Positions 1-9,331 of a DNA stretch of 64,000 nucleotides are shown here, piece by piece. Position 1 is the stretch's first letter. Each line of letters starts with the position of its first letter. Source of the stretch: Burkholderia ubonensis subsp. mesacidophila (lineage in GTDB: Bacteria; Pseudomonadota; Gammaproteobacteria; Burkholderiales; Burkholderiaceae); assembly GCF_002097715.1 (NCBI RefSeq), contig NZ_CP020737.1, forward strand, positions 1,426,001 through 1,490,000. The letters run 5' to 3'. The notes below the pieces were generated by a model that was given only the letters and a program-made list of their open reading frames with translations, made no database searches and was not told where the DNA came from. A program made the position numbers and the translations under genes.

Positions 1-71
1 TTTCTGCGTCACTTGCTTCTCCCTGGTTATTCGTTGATCGCGTCGCGCACCTGAGCGGGTTCGAGCGACGG

Positions 72-608
72 TCATTCCTTCGGCAGACGCAGGACGTCGA
101 GCGCCTCCTGCGAGAACTCGACCCAGAACTGCTCTTGCGCGATGCCCGCCTTCAGCACCAGATGCTGCAGACGCTTCGCGCGGGAGGCGGTCTCCGGCGG
201 GAAATCGCGCGCCTCGATCTGCCGGTACAGATCGAGCTTTTCCTGGTGCAGCGCCATGTGTCGCCTGATCTCTTCCTCCAGTCCGGCGGGGCCGAGCACC
301 GCCTCCGCGCGCAGCCGGACCAGCAGCGCCTCGCGCAGCGGCGTCGGGTCTTCCTGCTCGGCAATCCAGCGCCGCAGCTCCTTCTTGCCGGCCGGCAGGA
401 TCCGGTACGCGCGCTTGCGGCCGCGCCCGGCTTCGGCCGGCAGCGATTCGATCCACCCCAGTTCCTCGATGCGGCCGAGCTCGCGATAGATCTGCTGATG
501 GGTCGCCTGCCAGAAATAGCCGATCGAACGATCGAAGCGGCCGGCAAGTTCCGAGCCGGAGCCGGGGCGTTCGGCGAGAGCGGTGAGAAGTGCGTGAGGC
601 AGGGACAT
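72..608 (-). CDS. PadR family transcriptional regulator
   Basis: This 178-residue protein begins with a PadR-type winged helix (about residues 1-75, including SLPHALLTALAERPGSGSEL and the YRELGRIEELGWI wing region) and ends in an alpha-helical VirR-like dimerisation region. Such proteins are dimeric repressors, often released by small aromatic or xenobiotic ligands. The start at 608 is chosen because the PadR domain begins directly there; upstream in-frame codons read through palindromic operator DNA. It is divergent from the flavin oxidoreductase at 761, and two palindromes lie between the genes, so it probably represses that gene and possibly itself. The ligand is unknown. Confidence 0.9.
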   Translation of the reverse strand: MSLPHALLTALAERPGSGSELAGRFDRSIGYFWQATHQQIYRELGRIEELGWIESLPAEAGRGRKRAYRILPAGKKELRRWIAEQEDPTPLREALLVRLRAEAVLGPAGLEEEIRRHMALHQEKLDLYRQIEARDFPPETASRAKRLQHLVLKAGIAQEQFWVEFSQEALDVLRLPKE

Positions 609-687
609 GTCGAATCGGGGGGAATCTACGAGATGCATCGCATCTTGCCATATCGGGGACACAAGGCAATCGGCATGGCAATGTTTG

Positions 688-701
688 TGCAACATGTTGC
701 A
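688..701. promoter_or_regulatory. Palindromic operator 1, putative PadR site
   Basis: TGCAACATGTTGCA is a perfect 14-bp palindrome in the PadR/flavin-oxidoreductase intergenic region. A near-identical copy lies 41 bp downstream, and in both the palindrome is followed by TAAAC. The placement next to a PadR gene makes this regulator the likely ligand, which is inference. Confidence 0.6.
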
Positions 702-728
702 TAAACGAAAACCGCGGGCTAGTATCAA

Positions 729-742
729 TGCAACTTGTTGCA
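729..742. promoter_or_regulatory. Palindromic operator 2, putative PadR site
   Basis: TGCAACTTGTTGCA has the form TGCAAC-N2-GTTGCA and matches operator 1 except for one central base. It ends 18 bp before the ATG at 761, so a bound repressor would cover the transcription or translation start region of the oxidoreductase gene. Confidence 0.6.
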
Positions 743-745
743 TAA

Positions 746-2782
<2,037 letters not shown>

Positions 2783-2832
2783 TATTCGATCCACGCCTCA
2801 TTCATTCACGCCTGACGATACAGGAGCACTCG

Positions 2833-3273
2833 ATGACGCACGCACCGACGCATCTCCATCCCGCTGTCGCGAAATCCCTCGATACGTGGCATGCGCTGAT
2901 CGAACGCAAGGACCTTGGCGCGCTGGAAGCGATCGTCCATCCGGACGCGGTGTTCCGCTCGCCGATGGCCTTCAAGCCTTACGGCCCGGCGCCCGCGCTG
3001 CTGCTGGCGCTGCGGACGGTGATCACGATCCTCGAGGACTTCACCTATCACCGCCAGTTCGGCAGCGACGACGGCATGAGCGTGGTGCTGGAATTCAGCG
3101 CGACGGTCGGCGACAAGCAGCTCAAGGGGATCGACATGATCCGCTTCGACGCCGACGGGCGGATCGTCGAATTCGAGGTCATGATCCGTCCGCTCAACGG
3201 GCTGCAGGCGCTCGGCGCGGAAATGGGCGCCCGGCTCGGACAGGTGCTGCCTGCATTCAAGTTCAACGGCTGA
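2833..3273 (+). CDS. SnoaL-like / NTF2-fold protein
   Basis: This 146-residue protein has the pattern of the small cone-shaped NTF2/SnoaL fold: an N-terminal helix (SLDTWHALIERKDLGALEAI), then HPDAVFRSP and a C-terminal pair of strands ending in IVEFEVMIRP. Members are isomerases, cyclases or ligand-binding proteins. AGGAG sits 7 bases before the ATG. It follows the flavin oxidoreductase by 50 bp on the same strand, so it may act on the same substrate or its product. No catalytic residue can be assigned with confidence. Confidence 0.8.
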   Translation: MTHAPTHLHPAVAKSLDTWHALIERKDLGALEAIVHPDAVFRSPMAFKPYGPAPALLLALRTVITILEDFTYHRQFGSDDGMSVVLEFSATVGDKQLKGIDMIRFDADGRIVEFEVMIRPLNGLQALGAEMGARLGQVLPAFKFNG

Positions 3274-3287
3274 ATCCGCCGCCGCGG

Positions 3288-3337
3288 GCCATGACGTCGC
3301 CGGGTCCGGAGCAGGCCGCGCCGGCGACGGTCATGGC
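3288..3337. repeat. Long imperfect inverted repeat between convergent genes
   Basis: The left arm GCCATGACGTCGCCGG (3288-3303) pairs with 3321-3337, its exact reverse complement except for one inserted G, around a 17-base loop. It lies 15 bp after the SnoaL-like gene and just before the end of the convergent desaturase gene. There is no T-run, so it could be a bidirectional transcript-end hairpin without a U-tract, or a small palindromic repeat element. Confidence 0.65.
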
Positions 3338-3349
3338 CGCGCGTCCGAT

Positions 3350-4351
3350 TCAGTCACCCCGCTCCGGCAAGGCGCTCCGCTTGTCGAAGAAGTGGCCCAT
3401 CAACTCGAGCAGCGGCCTGCGGCGCTTCACGAGCGCGAATGTCCATTCGTCGTTCATGCATGACGATTCGGCGGAGTGCGTCGCGTCGACGAGTCGTTGC
3501 GCGTGCGGCAACTGATGCCACGGCAGCCACGGGAACGCGTGATGGACCACGTGCAGGTTGAAGTTCAGGATCACCCAGCGCGACCAGATGGGAACGCTCG
3601 CGCAGCTGTGCGACACCACGTCCTGTTCCCACAGCGGCGGGCGCTTCGCATCGTGCGCGAGCAGCGGAATCTCCGCGTGGTGCGGGAGATTGAGCATCTC
3701 GATGGCCAGCAGCAGCGTGAGCCACAGCACGGCCGCGAATGCGACGAGTTCGCCCAGTACGCCCCACGCGAAGGCCAGCGCGGCAATGCCGGCGTAGCCC
3801 AGCAGGTAAATGATCGCGTGCATGCGCTCGGTATTCGGGTTCGACCGGCGCGAACGCGTGTCCTCGGGCCGGAACGAAGCGATCCAGTGCGTGATGATGT
3901 GGTTGAAGGCGATCATCGGGATCCAGTACCGCCAGATGAACTCGAGCTTGCGCGCTTCCTTTTCCGTCATCACGGAAAACTTGTCGATCATCTTCTTGTT
4001 TTCGGGGTCCCCGGTCGGATGGGCGGTCCATGCGTGGTGCGCAAGGTGGGTTCGGCGTCTCGGCAGGAACGGCAAACCGATGACCCACGCGCAGACGTGG
4101 CCGACGCCTTCGTTCCAGAAGGACACGCGCGAGACGGCAAAGTGGAGCGCCTCGTGCATGATCAGGTAAAGATGCAGCAGGGCGAGCACGCCGAGCAGGA
4201 ACGCCGGTATGCGCGCCAATCCGCCGTGGCACCACAGCAGCCACGCTGCGACGAGCAGCGCGAGATCCGCGCACCACAGCGCGATCGTCGCGCCGCCCGT
4301 CGGCCCTTGCGGAAGTTGTTCCTTCACGGCGAGCCATTCGTCTTTTGTCAT
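3350..4351 (-). CDS. Fatty acid desaturase family membrane protein
   Basis: This 333-residue membrane protein carries the three histidine clusters of the di-iron desaturase/hydroxylase superfamily: HEALH, HLAHH and HVVHH, plus a further HH pair (LPHHAE). Hydrophobic segments flank them. Such enzymes insert double bonds or hydroxyls into acyl chains in the inner membrane. The ATG at 4351 has GAGGA six bases upstream, which favours it over the upstream in-frame GTG. The gene follows the GNAT gene on the same strand by 66 bp, so the pair may form one pathway. The substrate is not predictable from sequence. Confidence 0.85.
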   Translation of the reverse strand: MTKDEWLAVKEQLPQGPTGGATIALWCADLALLVAAWLLWCHGGLARIPAFLLGVLALLHLYLIMHEALHFAVSRVSFWNEGVGHVCAWVIGLPFLPRRRTHLAHHAWTAHPTGDPENKKMIDKFSVMTEKEARKLEFIWRYWIPMIAFNHIITHWIASFRPEDTRSRRSNPNTERMHAIIYLLGYAGIAALAFAWGVLGELVAFAAVLWLTLLLAIEMLNLPHHAEIPLLAHDAKRPPLWEQDVVSHSCASVPIWSRWVILNFNLHVVHHAFPWLPWHQLPHAQRLVDATHSAESSCMNDEWTFALVKRRRPLLELMGHFFDKRSALPERGD

Positions 4352-4417
4352 TGTTGTCCTCGGTCGATCAGTCTGTCTGGATTCGGCGCCGGGCAGGGAC
4401 GGCGCCGGACGCACGCA

Positions 4418-5467
4418 TCAGGCGGCCAGGATGTGTCGGCCGATATCCTGATAGGCGGCATCGAATGAATCGATGTAGGCGTCGAGCCCGTTCTTGTTCG
4501 CGAATTCGTGCTGGCGACGCGCCAGCAGCACGCAGTCGTAGCGTGCGCCGCGATGCCAATGCCATGCCGGCAGATAGGCGGTCATGCCGAACCCGAGCTC
4601 GAGCATCGCCTTGATGAGCGTCAGTTTGTCGGCGAGCACGATCGCCCCCACATACGCGTTCCCGCCGTGGTGCGCGAGGAACCGGCGCAGGTCGCCGATC
4701 ACTTCGTCCGTCGATGCGTAGTCGCCGCCCGCGTGCTGACAGAGATAGATCGCGCCGACCCGTTCGTCGAACTGATACGTGAAGCGGTCGGAAAACTGAT
4801 CGCCGTGCCCCCAGAAGAACGCATTGGGAAACCGGCCGACCGTGCCGTCGAGTCCGAGCGGCTCGAAGATCTGTTCCCGCAGGAACGTGGACTCGCTGAA
4901 CACCGGCGCAGCGGGGAGGTAATGGAGATGGGGCCCCGACCGGAATTTTCCGATGGTCACGGCGTGATATTCGTGGATTCCGCGGACCATATTGGGCGAA
5001 CCGTCATGGCCGACGAGAACCACATCGACGTAGTTTCGAGTCGCCTGAAGCGCGGGGAAATTGCGGGCAATCGCAAACGTCAGATCGTGTGCCGCAATTG
5101 GCATGGATTCGATGGTCGATTGCATGAGCGTCGAAAGTATGCCCATGTTCCGGTGTTGCTCGGAAATCATGCCGCGGCCGAACTCCCACGAGCGATTCTG
5201 GGCGTTGTAACTGACGCTCAGGCAGCCGATTACCGTTTCGATTTCATTTTCCGCAACAAACCAGACTTCCGATTTGTTTGCAATTGCATTGCGGACGAAG
5301 CGTTCGTCAAGGCAAGGGTGGGATGAATCGCCGTATTCCCGTTCGAACAGCGCGCAGATGTGCGCGGCGTCCGCCACCGTTCCCCGGCGGATTCGCAGTC
5401 GCAAAGCGCTCGTTGCGCTTCGGTCGGAATAATTGTTGCCGATAATGTTTTCGGAGTACGAGTTCAT
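4418..5467 (-). CDS. GNAT family acyltransferase, apparently with two GNAT-like halves
   Basis: The 349-residue protein has a GNAT core in its N-terminal half: beta-alpha start LRIRRGTVADAAHICALFE, then a motif-A-like ISEQHRNMGILSTLM expected to bind the pyrophosphate of acyl-CoA. The C-terminal part (about 250-330) resembles a second GNAT half, with LELGFGMTAYLPA followed by a terminal strand. Acceptor and acyl donor are unknown. The first codons are richer in A/T than the surroundings and the promoter is strikingly AT-rich. No clear Shine-Dalgarno precedes the ATG. Its pairing with a desaturase suggests lipid or acyl-amide chemistry, which is inference. Confidence 0.75.
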   Translation of the reverse strand: MNSYSENIIGNNYSDRSATSALRLRIRRGTVADAAHICALFEREYGDSSHPCLDERFVRNAIANKSEVWFVAENEIETVIGCLSVSYNAQNRSWEFGRGMISEQHRNMGILSTLMQSTIESMPIAAHDLTFAIARNFPALQATRNYVDVVLVGHDGSPNMVRGIHEYHAVTIGKFRSGPHLHYLPAAPVFSESTFLREQIFEPLGLDGTVGRFPNAFFWGHGDQFSDRFTYQFDERVGAIYLCQHAGGDYASTDEVIGDLRRFLAHHGGNAYVGAIVLADKLTLIKAMLELGFGMTAYLPAWHWHRGARYDCVLLARRQHEFANKNGLDAYIDSFDAAYQDIGRHILAA

Positions 5468-5829
5468 TTTGTAAATGAAGTCAATTGATTGGCGCTGAGT
5501 AAGCTTGGCGAAATATAGATTGCAATTGGAATGCAGTCTTTACATGTAGCAATTTGTTACAATTACTATTTTTAAAACGGCCGCGTCATTTATAATTAAT
5601 TTTATTAAATAATTGCGCCGACTGTATCGACATCGATTGCTGTCATTATTGTGAAATATTTAATAGCTGAATCGATTGAAATCCGGCGGTGGCGCAAAGC
5701 GATTGCGGCGGCCGCGAACGGCACGTTCGCGTCGAGAAAGCAGGGAGGGGAAAATCACCGGCGTCATGGGTGAGCCACCGCCGAACCGGCGGGCGCTTGC
5801 GGCCGGGTGCGAAGTGTTGCCGTGATGCG
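5468..5829. other. AT-rich intergenic region upstream of the GNAT-desaturase pair
   Basis: About 360 bp without a gene. The part from 5468 to 5690 is far richer in A/T than the rest of the window, with A/T runs around 5590-5615 that could act as an UP element or H-NS-like silencing target. It holds an inverted repeat at 5545-5561. The part from 5690 to 5829 returns to normal composition and I see nothing in it. Confidence 0.6.
5545..5561. promoter_or_regulatory. Inverted repeat upstream of the GNAT gene
   Basis: TGTAGCA-ATT-TGTTACA is a 7-3-7 inverted repeat with one mismatch, 78 bp upstream of the GNAT start codon, inside the AT-rich region. Its size suits a dimeric repressor. No regulator gene lies directly beside it. 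Confidence 0.4.
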
Positions 5830-7155
5830 TCAGGCTGACGAGTTCACCACATCGCACGCCTGATCCATCGCCCGCGCCGGCAGCGTGATCACGAACCGCG
5901 CGCCGCCGAGCGGCGAATCCTCGAGCCGCACGTCGCCGCCGTGCACGAGCGCGACGCGCCGCGCGATCGCCAGCCCGAGACCGAACCCGCCCGTCTGCCG
6001 GTCGCGGCTCGAATCGAGCCGCTGAAACGGCTCGAACACGCGCGCGCGGTCGGCCGCCGGAATCCCGGGGCCGTCGTCGTCGACGGTCAGCACGAGCGCG
6101 CCGTCGGCGCCGGCCGTCGCGGCCAGCGAGACCGTCTTCGCCGCATAGCGCAGGCCGTTGCGGATCAGGTTCAACAGCGCTCGCGCGACGAGCTTCGGGT
6201 CGCACACGTGGCTCGCCGGCGCGCCGCGCGTCGACACGTCGAGCGCGAGCCCGCGGTCGGCGACGGCGTTCGCGATGCTGCCGGCAATGCTGTCGATCAG
6301 GTCCGCCACGGCGACCCGCATCGGCGCGAGTTCGCTTTGACCCTGCTCGAGCCGGCCGATCGTCAGCAGCTCGGTGACGAGCTCGTCGAGTTCCCGCACG
6401 TCGCCGAGCAGCGCATCGCGTTGCTCGCGCGTCCGGTCCGTCTCGTCCGGCGCCGCGAGCAACGCGAGCCCGAATTCGAGCCGCGCGAGCGGCGTCTTCA
6501 ATTCGTGCGAGATGCCGTGCATCATCTCGCGCTGCTGCTGGATCGACGCTTCGATCCGCTGCGCCATGTCGTTGAACTGCTGCGACAGCTCATAGATGTT
6601 CGACTTGCTCGACAGCTGGGCGCGCGTCGACAACCGGCCCGCGCCGAACGAGCGCGCGGCGTCCTGCAGCTTGCGCAGGTCGCGCCAGTGGTAATTCACC
6701 CACATGACGACCGCGAACAGCGTCGCGAGCGCGAGCACCAGGTAAGCGTAGATGCGGATGTCCAGGTCCGGCGCCTCGACCGGACGGGCGTGCAGCACGG
6801 AGCCGTCCGCGAGCGGCATGTAGTAATCGGTGCCGTCGTAGCTGATCGCGATCCTGCCGCTATCGAGGTCGCGCAGCGGTATGCCGCTCAGCCGCGCGCG
6901 GGCGTCGGCCATCGACATGAAGCCGAAGCCGGCGGTGCCGTGCCGCGCCAGTTCGCGCAGCGCGAATGCACGCTGCGGGCCCGGATGGCGTTCGAGGTAA
7001 TCGTTCAGCACGAACGCGTAGGTGGTCAGCGAATCGCGCGTGGCCTGCGCGCCCCGCTCGTAGAAGATCCGGTCGAACGACAGCTGGATGAACAGGATCG
7101 CGACCGCGACGCACGCGATCACGATGAGGTACAGCCGGATCAGGGAGCGCAGCAT
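5830..7155 (-). CDS. Two-component sensor histidine kinase (RstB-like)
   Basis: The 441-residue kinase has a transmembrane helix at about 5-25, a periplasmic sensor of roughly 110 residues, a second helix at about 136-156, and a HAMP-type linker. The HisKA box is ISHELKTPLARLEFG with the phosphorylated His at 217. The ATPase domain has an N box (LLNLIRNGLRYA), G1 (DDDGPGIP) and G2 (GFGLGLAI). It starts immediately after the stop codon of the response regulator gene, so the two are translated together. The layout and the EFG after the H box suggest the RstB group; the signal is unknown. Confidence 0.9.
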   Translation of the reverse strand: MLRSLIRLYLIVIACVAVAILFIQLSFDRIFYERGAQATRDSLTTYAFVLNDYLERHPGPQRAFALRELARHGTAGFGFMSMADARARLSGIPLRDLDSGRIAISYDGTDYYMPLADGSVLHARPVEAPDLDIRIYAYLVLALATLFAVVMWVNYHWRDLRKLQDAARSFGAGRLSTRAQLSSKSNIYELSQQFNDMAQRIEASIQQQREMMHGISHELKTPLARLEFGLALLAAPDETDRTREQRDALLGDVRELDELVTELLTIGRLEQGQSELAPMRVAVADLIDSIAGSIANAVADRGLALDVSTRGAPASHVCDPKLVARALLNLIRNGLRYAAKTVSLAATAGADGALVLTVDDDGPGIPAADRARVFEPFQRLDSSRDRQTGGFGLGLAIARRVALVHGGDVRLEDSPLGGARFVITLPARAMDQACDVVNSSA

Positions 7156-7881
7156 TCACGCATCCCACGCGGAAGGGCTGAACAGGTAGCCGCGGCCCCA
7201 GATCGTCTTGATCTTGTGCGGCTCCGACGACGCGTCCTCGAAGCGGCGGCGCAGCCGCGAGATGCCGGAATCGACCGAGCGGTCGAGCCCGTCGAACTCG
7301 ATGCCGCGCAATTGCTTCAGGATGTCGTCGCGGCTCAGTACGGTGCCGGCGGCGCGCGCGAGGATCAGCAGCAGGTTGAACTCGGCGGTCTTCAGGTCGA
7401 CCGGCTCGCCGCGCCACGTGACCGTGCGGTTCGGCGGCGAGATCGTCAGTTCGCCGAACACGAGCGATTCCGGCGCCACGCCGGGGGCCGCCGTAATAGC
7501 GGGCCGCGCGCGGCGCAGCAGCGCGCGGGCGCGGGCGACGAGCACGCGCGGCTCGATCGGCTTCGTCACGTAGTCGTCGGCGCCCGTCTCGAGGCCGGCG
7601 ACCTGGTCGTACACGTCGGCGCGCGCGGTCATGATCAGCACCGGCACGTTCGAGAACGCGCGAATCCGGCGGCACACTTCCATGCCGTCGAGATTCGGCA
7701 GCATCAGGTCGAGTATCACGAGCGACGGCTGGTGCTCGCGCACCGCCGCAATGGCGAGATCGCCGCGCCGCACGACCGTCACCGCGAACTCGTAGCCGTC
7801 GAGATATTCGCGAACCAGCTGCGCCAGGCGGTCGTCGTCCTCGATCAGCAGGACGCGGTATTTGAGCGGGTCTTCGTTCAT
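7156..7881 (-). CDS. OmpR-family response regulator (RstA-like)
   Basis: The 241-residue regulator has a receiver domain with acidic pocket EDDD near residue 14 and phospho-acceptor Asp58 in VILDLMLPNLDG, then an OmpR/PhoB winged helix ending in GRGYLFSP. The ATG at 7881 fits the start of the receiver domain. It is the first gene of the operon with the kinase at 7155, and it is divergent from the MipA-like porin gene, whose promoter region carries three 11-bp tandem repeats of the sort bound by OmpR-type dimers. Confidence 0.92.
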   Translation of the reverse strand: MNEDPLKYRVLLIEDDDRLAQLVREYLDGYEFAVTVVRRGDLAIAAVREHQPSLVILDLMLPNLDGMEVCRRIRAFSNVPVLIMTARADVYDQVAGLETGADDYVTKPIEPRVLVARARALLRRARPAITAAPGVAPESLVFGELTISPPNRTVTWRGEPVDLKTAEFNLLLILARAAGTVLSRDDILKQLRGIEFDGLDRSVDSGISRLRRRFEDASSEPHKIKTIWGRGYLFSPSAWDA

Positions 7882-8017
7882 GGTTTCCTCGGAATGCGCG
7901 CGCCGCCGCGCGGCAGGGCGGACGCGGCGGGGCAGGCAGGCGAAGCGGATTTTATCCGGCGTGCCGGCGGGCGGGGCGCGACCGCGACAATCAACAACAA
8001 TCGAACACAATTGCGCA

Positions 8018-8050
8018 CAGATTTGCGTCAGTTTCCGGACAGTTTCGGCG
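8018..8050 (+). promoter_or_regulatory. Three tandem 11-bp repeats, putative response-regulator site
   Basis: CAGATTTGCGT, CAGTTTCCGGA and CAGTTTCGGCG begin at 8018, 8029 and 8040, an exact 11-bp period, so the repeats lie on one DNA face. This is the usual geometry of OmpR/PhoB-family sites. They sit between the response regulator and mipA-like genes. Just upstream ACAAT recurs at 7987, 7997 and 8007 with a 10-bp period. Confidence 0.55.
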
Positions 8051-8097
8051 CGCGGCGGCTTCTAGACTTCGGACTCCCTGACTTCGATCCGAATATC

Positions 8098-8877
8098 GTG
8101 CGCTCAACCCTTCGCCGCTACCGCTATTGCATGCCGCTTGCCGGCCTGACCCTTGCCGCCGCCGCTCATGCGGAGAACGAATACACGATCTCGCTCGGCG
8201 GCGGCTTCGCGCCGCGCTACACGGGCAGCAGCCAGTACCGCGGCGTCGTCGCGCCGTCGTTTTCCGCGACGTTCGACAATGGTTTCTTCATCGGCGGCGA
8301 GGACGGCATCGGTTACCGGTTGAACCTGCCGCACGGCGTGTTCGTGTCGGCGGCGGTGAACTACGATCCGGGCCGCACGGACGAGAACCGCTTCGACCGG
8401 CCGGGCTCCGACTACCTGAAGGGGATGGGGCGGATTCCCGGATCGGTGCTCGTCGGCGTGCGCGCCGGCGTGAAGCTCTATGGCGATGCGGTGCTGAGCG
8501 TGACGCTCGATACGCCCGTCACGCATACGTCGCGCGGCGTGTCCGGGCATGTCGATCTCGCGGTGCCGGTGTTCAAGTCGGCCAAGGACGAGATCGTCCT
8601 GACGGGCAGCGTGCACGGCGGGTCGGGGCGCTACATGCAGACGTTCTACGGCGTGACGGACGCGCAGGCGGCGTCGAGCCGCTTCCGGCCGTATTCGGCG
8701 GGCGGCGGGATCGACAGCGCGTCGATGTCGGCCGTATGGACGCGTGCGGTGTCGCAGCACTGGTCGATCCTCGCGACGGCGGGCGCGTCGCGGCTGCTCG
8801 GCCGTGCCGGCAACAGCCCGATCGTGCAGTCGCGCACCAACTACTACGGGATGGCGGGCGCGAGCTACCGGTTCTGA
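8098..8877 (+). CDS. MipA/OmpV family outer membrane beta-barrel protein
   Basis: The 259-residue protein has a signal peptide ending AAAAHA, followed by ENEYTISLGGGFAPRYTGSS, the typical opening of MipA/OmpV proteins, then alternating amphipathic strands and a C-terminal aromatic (ASYRF) needed for barrel assembly. OmpV-type proteins are outer membrane scaffold or pore proteins, and MipA binds murein enzymes. The GTG at 8098 gives a complete signal peptide; an ATG at 8131 would shorten it. The gene is divergent from the RstA-like regulator and is a likely target of that system. Confidence 0.85.
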   Translation: MRSTLRRYRYCMPLAGLTLAAAAHAENEYTISLGGGFAPRYTGSSQYRGVVAPSFSATFDNGFFIGGEDGIGYRLNLPHGVFVSAAVNYDPGRTDENRFDRPGSDYLKGMGRIPGSVLVGVRAGVKLYGDAVLSVTLDTPVTHTSRGVSGHVDLAVPVFKSAKDEIVLTGSVHGGSGRYMQTFYGVTDAQAASSRFRPYSAGGGIDSASMSAVWTRAVSQHWSILATAGASRLLGRAGNSPIVQSRTNYYGMAGASYRF

Positions 8878-8937
8878 CGGCGGCCGCGTCGGGCCGTTGG
8901 CGGGGTCGGGTAAGATGGGCTCCGCTATGCCCAAGCG

Positions 8938-8965
8938 AACGGCCGACCCGTTGCGTTCGGCCGTT
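8938..8965. repeat. Inverted repeat in the leader of the I78-like lipoprotein gene
   Basis: AACGGCCGA at 8938-8946 pairs with TCGGCCGTT at 8957-8965 around a 10-base loop, ending 25 bp before the TTG start of the lipoprotein gene. It has no T-run, so it is more likely a leader hairpin than a terminator. Confidence 0.4.
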
Positions 8966-8990
8966 GACCGGATGGATCACGGAGCCCTCA

Positions 8991-9314
8991 TTGAAGAACA
9001 CGATACCGATTCTCGTCGCACTGGTTGCGGGCGCATCGATTGCCGGATGCGCGAATTCGACCCCCGGCAACGCAGGACAGGCGATGCCGGCCCCCGGGCG
9101 TCCTGACGCAGCCGCGATCTGCAAGCCCGATGTCGCGCCGGACGATGCCTTGATCGGCAAGTCCGAAGCCGACGCGATCGCGATGCTGGGCGGCTGCCCG
9201 TGGCGCGTCGGCGAACGCGACGGCCAGTCGCTGCCGGGCACGATGGATTACCGCGAAGACCGCCGCAATCTCGGCGTGCGCAACGGCAAGGTGATCTGGG
9301 TGCGCCGCGGCTGA
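8991..9314 (+). CDS. Lipoprotein with peptidase inhibitor I78-type domain
   Basis: The 107-residue protein starts with a short signal peptide and lipobox IAGC, so it should be lipidated in the periplasm. After a Pro/Ala-rich linker the last 60 residues follow the I78 family pattern: LIGKSEADAIAMLG, then MDYREDRRNLGV and a final NGKVIWVRRG. I78 proteins inhibit serine peptidases. The only suitable start is TTG at 8991, six bases after GGAG. A paired Cys (ICK and GGCPW) could form a disulfide. The target protease is unknown. Confidence 0.75.
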   Translation: MKNTIPILVALVAGASIAGCANSTPGNAGQAMPAPGRPDAAAICKPDVAPDDALIGKSEADAIAMLGGCPWRVGERDGQSLPGTMDYREDRRNLGVRNGKVIWVRRG

Positions 9315-9331
9315 CGCGGCGCGGTCGTGCG

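Noticed and set aside
1..71. GGGAGAA-like ribosome site on the minus strand near the left edge
   Set aside because: A gene starting left of the window would explain it, but no coding sequence can be seen.
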